Assembly (NCBI RefSeq): GCF_000003605.2
Contig: NW_003112467.1
Span: forward strand, 151,058 to 189,386
DNA length: 38,329 bases
DNA from: Saccoglossus kowalevskii
Taxonomy: Eukaryota; Hemichordata; Enteropneusta; Harrimaniidae
Direction of reading: 5' to 3'
Shown here: positions 30,846 through 38,329 of the stretch, in pieces
How positions within the stretch are numbered: position 1 is the first letter of the stretch
Layout: each line of letters opens with the position of its first letter
Notes under the pieces: generated by a model
Databases searched by the model: none
What the model was told of the DNA's origin: nothing
The model's input: the letters and a program-made list of their open reading frames with translations, nothing else
Made by a program: the position numbers and the translations under genes

Positions 30846-33039
30846 TATAAGGAATGCTACCCTTGGGTGTTCTTTGTGGACCCGGGTATATTCCCAAATT
30901 GTTTTCGTTCGGAGCTGTAATCTGTAATTACGCCTAACAAGTAATAAATGAAATTTATTATTTCCACAGACTTTCTGGTAGATGATGTAGTAAACCATGC
31001 ATGACACAGTCCCAGTTAGTTATTAGATTTAAGATATATAATTTTGTTTATAGTAGTATAGTTGGAACATAAACATGTCAGAGATAGCTGACGCTTGATT
31101 ATGAGGATTTATTAACATTAAAATGATTGACATCTCATCATCTTGTATCTGATTGCCAACAGGTACTTGTCCATATTGCTCTGGAACAGCATCAATTAAA
31201 ACAAAATGGCCACCGATCAGCCATTTTAAATAAATCTGTATAAGCATAATTAATATTCAAACATAATCAAAGCATGTCAGAGATACGGCTCTAGAACCAC
31301 ATTCATTAAAACAAAAAATGTCTAATGTACGTACAACACATGTCTCAATGCATGCCACACAGAGGTCCATCCACAAGTCCACGTTTTCAGACTGTGCCAT
31401 TTCTTCGCTTTTGGCAACCTGGTACTCATATTCCAGGCAAAATACTAGATGAGTTGACCTCCTTTACCATGTATAAAACTGGGAATGGTTCTAGAATAGT
31501 GGTCCAATACACATGTACACTAGATTTATGTTACTGGGATTGCCCTTTCTGCAATGCTCCATAGAGCCAATAATAAGTCAACCACGTCAAGAGTTTGCAC
31601 CTCTCATTCATTAAAATGCAAATAAATTTATCTACCTCAAGGGTTGTGTTGAATGAATAATTAAATTGTGATGTCATACATTTTGTGTGTGAATTTTTGT
31701 GAATGTTGGCATACATACATTTTCATGTGGATAGGGAGTTAAGCATGGACCTATGCATGACGATATATATATTTGTTCTTGAACAGGCAAAGAATGCGAA
31801 TTAGAAAATTAATTGGCCCCCAGGTCTGCACATTATCCCCCAGCACATCTTTGCACCAATTTTCATTAATCAAGCGAATGCCATCTTGGATGAATGCTTC
31901 ATTTTGTATTCTACTTGTTCCGTGATGAATGCATGTCAACTAATTCTAGAAAGTGCAGTACTTTCAGAAATATTCCAGCATCTCAAAACCTAATCAACAA
32001 AAGTGATTTGGTGAAAATGATTGGAATAGGTATCAAGTAAAATAAGTGAAAAAACTCAAGACAGTTACAATTTTAAAAAATGTGTTGACCATTTAATAAT
32101 TATTAACATCGTCACAACAGTGAAACTGCTACAAGAACAAAGTAAAGCAAGTTTTGAACATGTGCGTGTATAGCAAAAATTATGTCTTGGTATAAACAAA
32201 TATGGAGTAGAGTAAAACTATCCATTCTGCAGTAACAAGCATGCATTCAGGAATCTGTGAGAGATGGGAGTGTCGACCAGCAATTTTAATAGTTCATCAC
32301 AAAGTAGTATAACTGAGGAAGATTAAATCTTCAATTCCTTGCAATTACATCACTACTTTTCAATTTCCTTTTTCATAAAATAAAACTGAGCCACAAAGCT
32401 CTAGGATCTATGCTCATTTCTATATAATATTTGAGTTTTTTTTGGGTTTTAAGATCCATGAAATTTGATAAGTTATTTTATTTACATAACCCAGTCTTGA
32501 CAATATCAAGATGTAAATTGTGGTCTTCATTTATGACAGTGAGACTGAGGTATCATTTTCTTAAATTCAGTACAAATTGAACAAAGGAAATACTTGAAAT
32601 GAAAGAAATCTGGTGAAGTTTAGTACAAATATCAGTCAACAGTCAAAAGTACAGTCAACTAAACACAATTTGGAACAAAAAATTATGTACATTACAGAAC
32701 GTGCTGGACAAGATTTAAAACCACCTATTAATGCACACACAATGAGTTTGGATATATGTGAGCCATACATGTTCTATAATAATTATCTGTTCCAAGTTGT
32801 GGGATTAACTCCCTAAGTTATTGGTGGGAATTTTATATACCATATGTAAATAACTTACAGCTTTGCCAACATTTTGTCATTCACATAATTCATAGCAATA
32901 ATGTTTGATTTTTATGTCAGAAAATATATTTATCACTTCCCCCAGGAAACTATTGCTTCTAAAGTAATCATAATCATGTCCCTAATCCATATTACGGGGA
33001 CTGCATTTTTACCTAAAACACCAATAATATTCAAACTGA
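30846..33039. other. AT-rich distal 3' flank of calcineurin B
   Basis: No gene recognised. Short direct likeness: catgtcagagata followed by gctct-gaac-a-cat-aattaaaac appears near 31073-31205 and again near 31273-31314. The minus-strand stretch 31930-31790 (cattcatccaagatggcatt, attaatgaaaattggtgcaa) looks like a dispersed repeat, but I cannot name it. Confidence 0.45.
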
Positions 33040-33635
33040 CTTAAGGTTGATCAATATAGTTTCATTTTCGTTCTTTGCACAGTTGTGTGTGCAAGTAATA
33101 CACCATTTTCTTTACCCTATCCATTTTTGAAAGTTCAGTGTTGGAATAAAAATGAATATTATGCTAATGTTATGTATTTCATGCAACATATACAAGAAAG
33201 AAAAGTTCAAATTTCTTTACTGACAAATATGCATACTTGTAAAAAAAAAAAAACCAAAAAAAAAACTTTTTTTGGTGAATGCAAAAAAACAATGTTAATT
33301 TCATCTGTTATTAACGATGATGGACTCTAACTGGACATACAGGAGGTCTCACCTAAGAACACGTTTTATTGTCTATACATTAGCATACAAAATAAATACT
33401 GAAACTTCCTTATCTTTACAGATGAATCGATGGCTTTTTTTCTTTAAATATAGTTATGTTTAACTTTACCTCCATACAGTCTTGACTCTAATTCATGTAC
33501 AATAAACATCAAGTTTATTTAAAAAATGTTGTCCTATTTCTTTTTTCACATATGACCTTTATAGCAATGAGCAATCTGTTTGCAAAATAAATAAAAAATG
33601 TAAAGACTTTCATGAAACTATTGATCAACCTTAAG
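33040..33635. repeat. Long inverted repeat pair, possible 596-bp MITE
   Basis: cttaaggttgatcaa (33040-33054, continuing tatagtttcat) and ttgatcaaccttaag (33621-33635, preceded by atgaaacta) are inverted copies over about 25 bp with one 2-bp gap. Between them is AT-rich DNA with a poly-A/poly-T patch (33240-33272) and no coding likeness. No certain target duplication is seen. Confidence 0.5.
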
Positions 33636-34084
33636 TTGATTCACACAAAGAAATTTCCACGTTGATGAGCAACTGGTTAAATTTTAAGATAACATTTGGC
33701 CAACAACAGTGTTTAGAAATGAACAAGTAGTTATATTCAAATAATTTATTAGGAAGAAAACAATACAAAAGTTACAAATAACTTTCACTTAAAATGTTGA
33801 CAAAACTTAATACAATGCAAAATACAACATTGATCACAAACTAAAAATTGTGAGTGCTAGGCATAATATATATGAAAATATTTAGACAGAGACCTTGGCT
33901 ATAAATTCACCTGAAACCGTGTAAATACAGATTACATCAATCTGCTGTCAATATACCTGCTGGGACGATTGGCCAATTAATAATTATGAAAAGATCAGAA
34001 ATATTGACAAAGTTATTTAATTTGTAATGGCAAATATGTATATGCATTTGTTGTATTCACGATATTTATAAGCGAATGGGTGAA
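33636..34084. other. AT-rich flank, nothing recognised
   Basis: No coding likeness or repeats apparent. On the minus strand this may still be calcineurin B 3' UTR or downstream DNA. Confidence 0.4.
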
Positions 34085-34615
34085 GCCGGGTAGAATTCTA
34101 AGTAGAATTGACCAGCAGATGAGAGACTCCTAATACAATACTAAGCAGAACTGACCGGTGGAAAAGTGAAACCAAGTTGAATCTGAGAAGAATTGACCAG
34201 CAGATGGGAGACCCCCTAGTACAATTCTAAGCAGAATTGACTTGAGATGAAAGACACCTAGTAGAATTCTAGGAAAGAATTGACCAGCAGAAGAGATATA
34301 GTAAAATTTTTAGCAGAAGTGACTTGAGATGGGAGACACCTAGTAGAATTCTAGGAAAGAATTGACCAGCAGAAGAGATATAGTAAAATTTTTAGCAGAA
34401 TTGACTTGAGATGGGAGACACCTAGTAGATTCTAGGAAAGAATTGACCAGCAGAAGAGATATAGTAAAATTTTTAGCAGAATTGACTTGAGATGGGAGAC
34501 ACCTAGTAGATTCTAGGAAAGAATTGACCAGCAGAAGAGATATAGTAAAATTTTTAGCAGAAGTGACTTGAGATGGGAGACACCTAGTAGAATTCAAAGT
34601 AGAATGGACCACAGA
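34085..34615. repeat. 81/82-bp minisatellite built of two ~41-bp half units
   Basis: gaccagcag recurs at 34282, 34364, 34445 and 34526 (spacing 82, 81, 81). Each unit combines a half with aggaaagaattgaccagcag-aagagatatag and a half with agcagaattgacttgagatg-ggagacacctag. Before 34270 the half units occur in a looser order, which suggests an older 41-bp array from which the dimer was amplified. The minus frame 34340-34726 follows it and is not a gene. Confidence 0.9.
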
Positions 34616-35217
34616 TGGGCAACACCTGAAAGTTACCAAAATGACCAGCACAGAAGACAACCTAAACAAATGACCATTCAAACATGTACAAAATTCAATG
34701 AAAAACAAGAACTCTACAAGAATCAAAGTAATGTCCCAATTAACATCTTTTATCTAAAAATTAATGTTTGTGATAAAGTGAGAGGTATTTATTGAAAATC
34801 AAGGCCAATAATTAAACCCAAAAGTAAACAGGTTTTCAAAGCAGCATATCAAAATAATTGATGCACACCACAAATGATAATAGGTGTTAAAAAGAACCAA
34901 CAATCCCAAGAGTTGACAGTCACACATAATACATCGCAGAAGTTTGTCTTGTTTAAACATTAATTAATTTTTTAAATACCATGAAAACGTGAAAAATATT
35001 CAAAAATAAAAAGGACTGAAAAAAGTGATACTTTGAATAAAGAATAATTTCAATATTAAATAGAAAGAAGAAATGATATCTAATCTAGGTCTTAGATTAT
35101 TGGGAGAAGTGAAAAAGAAGTGCTGCACTGCAGCATTGAAAATTACATTTATTGGACACAGAGATGAAAAAGGTAAAAGTATGGTATGAAATGAAGGGAA
35201 AATTGATTCAAGCTCTG
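34616..35217 (-). other. Proximal 3' flank / likely 3' UTR of calcineurin B
   Basis: It lies immediately downstream of the calcineurin B stop codon on the minus strand. AT-rich, no open frame of note. It contains candidate AATAAA signals on the minus strand at 35153-35148 and 34793-34788. Confidence 0.5.
35148..35153 (-). terminator. Candidate polyadenylation signal of calcineurin B
   Basis: AATAAA on the minus strand, 65 nt after the stop codon. Calcineurin B transcripts often have long 3' UTRs, so a later signal such as 34793-34788 may be used instead. Confidence 0.3.
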
Positions 35218-35265
35218 TTATACATCCACTACCATTTTTTTGTGAATATCTGTGTTGCCAACAAC
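35218..35265 (-). CDS. Calcineurin B last coding exon
   Basis: The acceptor ttttttctttcgcag is followed by 48 nt encoding [15 protein letters not shown] and TAA (35220-35218). The human protein has GL where this one has NT. The rest is identical as I recall. The long open frame running upstream of the acceptor (35457-35266) is intron, not protein. Confidence 0.96.
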   Translation of the reverse strand, partial: VVGNTDIHKKMVVDV

Positions 35266-36427
35266 CTGCGAAAGAAAAAAAGACATTAACCCTTCAATGT
35301 CATCGTCAACTTTTTCAAATTTCACAAAAACTGCATTATCTTTTCTGCATTCAAATATCATTATTACAAATATAGCCTTAATTAGCATAGGTAATAAACC
35401 AACTAATAAACCAACTGATATGCAAGGAGGCCATAATCTAGGGAATTCCTCATACATGTGTACACCTAATTATGTAACTATGCTAAATTTATATTGATAA
35501 TCAACCAACTGATATGCAAGGAGGCCATAATCTAGGGAATTCCTCATACATGTGTACACCTAATTATGTAACTATGCTAAATTTATATTGATAATCAACC
35601 AACTGATATGCAAGGAGGCCATAATCTAGGGAATTCCTCATACATGTGTACACCTAATTATGCAACTATGCTAAGTTTGTATTGATAATCAACCAACTGA
35701 TATGCAAGGAGGTCATAATCTAGGGAATTCCTCATACATGTGTATACCTAAGTATGTAACTATGCTAAGTTTGTATTGATAATCAATCAACTGATATGCA
35801 AGGAGGCCATAATAGGGAATTCCTCATACATGTGTATATATAAGTATGTAACTATGCTAAGTTTGTATTGATAATCAACCAACAGATATGCAAGGAGGTC
35901 ATAATCTAGGGAATTCCTCATACATGTGTATACCTAATTATGTAACTATGCTAGATTTATATTGATAATCAACCAACTGATATGCAAGGAGGTCATAATC
36001 TAGGGAATTCCTCATAGATGTGTATACCTAAGTATGTAACTATGCTAAGTTTGTATTGATAATCAACCAGATTTGATACTAAGGACCTTTTTTAAGTGAG
36101 TTCATCATGTTTAAATATGCATATTTATTAATATGTTTGTCATATCTGTTTGAGATATAGTTGAGAGAAAAGGCAAGATCTCCAGTGTTGCACATAAGTG
36201 TTTAATTTGAAGATTCAGAATGAACAGTAGTTTGGTACTTACTGCACAAAATTCATCAAAGGATATCCTACCATCACCATCTGTATCTGCATTTATAATG
36301 GTTTTGTCCACTATCTGCTGAAGTTGAGTATCTTTCAAATTACTACCCACCATCATCTTTAAAACTTGAAACAGCTCACCATTTGATATGTACCCATCTT
36401 TGTCCATGTCATATATCTGAAAGGCAA
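35218..36427 (-). CDS. Calcineurin subunit B (regulatory), C-terminal two exons, partial
   Basis: Exons 36427-36243 and 35265-35218 encode the last 76 or so residues of calcineurin B, the EF-hand subunit that binds and activates the Ser/Thr phosphatase calcineurin A under Ca2+/calmodulin control (NFAT and related signalling). The protein is about 170 residues in animals. The piece starts inside the F-A-F-x-I-Y-D motif, contains EF-hands 3 and 4 intact, and ends HKKMVVDV, as in human PPP3R1. The level of identity leaves little doubt. The first half (EF-hands 1-2, myristoylated N-terminus) must lie beyond the right edge. The gene is transcribed toward, and converges with, the bestrophin gene. 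Confidence 0.95.
35411..36066. repeat. 94-bp minisatellite in the calcineurin B last intron (7 copies)
   Basis: Copies begin at 35411, 35505, 35599, 35693, 35787, 35879 and 35973, with spacing 94 bp except one of 92 (loss of ct near 35813). The unit starts ccaactgatatgcaaggagg and contains the block gaattcctcatacatgtgta. Copies differ by a few substitutions. The array fills most of the 977-bp intron (35266-36242). Confidence 0.97.
36243..36427 (-). CDS. Calcineurin B penultimate exon (EF-hands 3 and 4)
   Basis: The acceptor tatttgtcag precedes TTGCCTTTCAG. With one base from the previous exon it restores Phe, giving [14 protein letters not shown]3 loop: [14 protein letters not shown]4 loop: [12 protein letters not shown]. 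All Ca2+-ligand positions are acidic, Asn, Ser or Gly as expected. Between the loops is [20 protein letters not shown], the exposed segment where calcineurin B contacts calcineurin A and immunophilin-drug complexes. The exon ends GCA|gtaagt in phase 0. Differences from human in this stretch are few (R to Q, N to S, K to T, E to D). Confidence 0.97.
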
Positions 36428-37537
36428 CTGACAAATAAAAAAGAAGGATGAATCACAAATTAGTGAAATTTGTCCCTGCAAGAAGAAAAAAAAGATAACA
36501 ATAACAATGATTTGGGAAAAATAAAGGAAAGTAGGAAAGTGTTACAATACACACGTCTTCAATTCATATGATATATACATGTCTCAACAACTGAAGGAGA
36601 GATATTCAATACATTATACAAATGTCTACTACCAATTGTGGCATTTTCACTGGGGGGACATAAATTTCCCCTATATATGAAATGGCATGCAACACACTTG
36701 TATTTAGTAACTTCCAGGTTTGTGTTATGAACACCTCTCCTCAAAGAAAATCATCCATCTCAATGAGATATTAAATAAAAAAATAGTGCCAAGCAAAGTG
36801 TAGCCTCGCATGCATGCAATGAGACAGCAGATTTCTAAACAAATATAATGCAGAAGGGGGTGTATTTAGCAGAATTGAACATTGAAAGAAGATCTTTACA
36901 ACTTGTGAGGAATAGTGTGCAAGGTTGGAAAAATAAAGCGCGTCTAAAATCTTAAGGAAATTTATTAGGGTTAGTTATTTATTGATCAATTCAAATCACA
37001 AAGAGTAATTTGTAGGTTAATTTTACTGTGCTATCATCTTGGTTTCAAACAGGGCTAAAAAGCTGTGCTTACAGCAGACCTCATGCCAGTAGGATAACTT
37101 TAACTAGTCATAGTCTTAACTTTTGAAAGCAAGTAACAGGCCAGCAGTAAATTTCACTGAACAGAAGTACACCAAGACATGCAAACTTCTACACACAAAC
37201 CCAAGCTGAACATGACCATCACATGCTATCATGCAATATTTATTTTAATTAAAAAATTACAATATCCTAGATATAGAAAAAAAAAATCAGTCCCATTCGT
37301 TATACATGTCACACACAAGTAAATTACTAATTACAATTGGTAAATTACCAATTGGTGTAGAATAGGGGTGAACAGTGTCACAATAGGGATGCCACTTTTA
37401 ATTCCACAATACATGGATGCAATAAATTAGGATTATAAAGTTCAGTGGGAAGAAAGTAATGCTTGAGTTGTTGGAGAAGTACAATTACATGTATAGTTAA
37501 TTACCAGTGATATTCAAAATGGCCGTGTATAATAAAC
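36428..37537. other. Upstream intron of calcineurin B (left part), nothing else recognised
   Basis: The preceding exon, which should encode EF-hand 2 and KGDKEQKL-like sequence on the minus strand, is not found between here and the right edge, so this is probably intron. AT-rich, short open frames only (for example 36559-36744, minus). Confidence 0.6.
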
Positions 37538-37749
37538 TACTGTAAAATGATTAATTTTCACTGGGTTTAAATTTCACTGATTTACCATTTCAGGCATATT
37601 CAGTGGGTTTTAAATTCACGGTTTCGTCATTTAGATAATGTGTTCTATGCTAAATTTTACATATTCACTGTGTTTTAATTTAGCGCATTTTTCCAGTCAG
37701 CGAAATAAGCTAAATTAAAACCCAGTCAATAATTACCCCCTTTACAGTA
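37538..37749. mobile_element. Palindromic MITE (TACTGTAAA ends)
   Basis: It begins tactgtaaaatgattaattt and ends taattacccc-ctttacagta. The inverted ends continue inward with actgggttt-aa on one side and tt-aaacccagt on the other. The inside repeats the ttcactg-gtttta-att motif four times, and there is no coding sequence. TA-bounded ends of this kind fit Tc1/mariner-type MITEs. Confidence 0.7.
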
Positions 37750-37828
37750 TGCTACACCAATGGCGTTTCTTCTACATGCCCCACACACACACAAGTTTTG
37801 GTAATTCATGTCATATATGAAAGACAAG

Positions 37829-38329
37829 TTCTACCAAATCATTATACTTGCCATGTCCCACACAGGTTCTATCAAATCATTATACTTGCCATGTCCCACA
37901 CAGGTTCTATCAAATCATTATACTTGCCATGTCCCACACAGGTTCTATCAAATCATTATACTTGCCATGTCCCACACAGGTTCTATCAAATCATTATACT
38001 TGCCATGTCCCACACAGGTTCTATCAAATCATTATACTTGCCATGTCCCACACAGGTTCTATCAAATCATTATACTTGCCATGTCCCACACAGGTTCTAT
38101 CAAATCATTCCCCTTGCCATGTCCCTCACAGGTATACTATCAAATCATTATACTTGCCATGTCCCACACAGGTTCTACCAAATCATTATACTTGCCATGT
38201 CCCACACAGGTTCTATCAAATCATTATACTTGCCATGTCCCACACAGGTTCTATCAAATCATTATACTTGCCATGTCCCACACAGGTATACTATCAAATC
38301 ATTCCCCTTGCCATGTCCCTCACAGGTAT
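37829..38329. repeat. 38-bp minisatellite, continues past the right edge (about 13 copies seen)
   Basis: The unit ttctatcaaatcattatact-tgccatgtcccacacagg recurs every 38 bp from 37829. A distinct variant with cattccccttgccatgtccc and a +2 insertion (ggtatactatc) occurs at 38106 and again at 38300, 194 bp apart, so a five-unit higher-order repeat is starting. It presumably lies in a calcineurin B intron. Confidence 0.96.

Noticed and set aside
34340-34726. 128-codon minus-strand frame with repeated SARSLPSQV-like units
   Set aside because: It follows the 81/82-bp minisatellite downstream of calcineurin B.
35266-35457. N-terminal part of the minus-strand frame leading into [10 protein letters not shown]
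   Set aside because: It is intron read through. A clear acceptor (ctttcgcag) precedes GTTGTTGG, and the preceding exon ends in matching phase at 36243.
1-38329. tRNA or rRNA genes
   Set aside because: I saw no cloverleaf with A and B boxes and no rRNA-like conserved block by eye. A tRNAscan or Rfam search would be decisive.

Overview
The window looks like AT-rich nuclear DNA from an animal, most likely a marine invertebrate. The genes are split by introns with GT/AG junctions. They encode two animal-type proteins, a bestrophin chloride channel and calcineurin subunit B. The remaining DNA is crowded with minisatellites and decayed transposons. I cannot name the phylum. Nothing suggests a bacterium, plasmid or virus: no operons, no ribosome binding sites, no tightly packed ORFs.

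Layout. 1-4812: two adjacent minisatellite blocks, both with a period of about 30 bp. 4813-7140: no recognisable gene. 7210-18709 (+): an apparently complete bestrophin gene in seven coding exons, 461 codons from the preferred start, with the calcium-clasp and pore-neck motifs present. Its introns hold a 38-bp minisatellite, a MITE, Ty3/gypsy fragments, an AGCTCCGC-ended element, a 27-bp minisatellite and the 3' end of a LINE. 18710-25985: no recognised gene, with 26-bp, ~110-125-bp and 29-bp tandem repeats and an inverted second copy of the intron 1 MITE. 25985-27630 (-): a broken Ty3/gypsy element. About 28720-30560 (-): a broken DIRS-like retroelement with a small Penelope-like fragment nested in it, flanked by structured DNA. 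30560-35217: AT-rich 3' flank of the calcineurin B gene with an inverted repeat and an 81/82-bp minisatellite. 35218-36427 (-): the last two coding exons of calcineurin B, separated by an intron containing seven copies of a 94-bp repeat. The upstream exons lie beyond the right edge. 36428-38329: probably intron, with a palindromic MITE and a 38-bp array running off the window.

The bestrophin and calcineurin B genes converge (plus and minus strand, 3' ends facing, about 16.5 kb of repeat-rich DNA between them). Both products belong to calcium signalling in general terms, but nothing here shows they work together.

I see no convincing undescribed multi-gene system. The best leads are an apparent 4-nt shift of one bestrophin splice junction that keeps the reading frame, a 30-bp satellite open for 875 codons on one strand, the nested retroelement with a hammerhead-like hairpin, and a three-armed fold followed by a T run.
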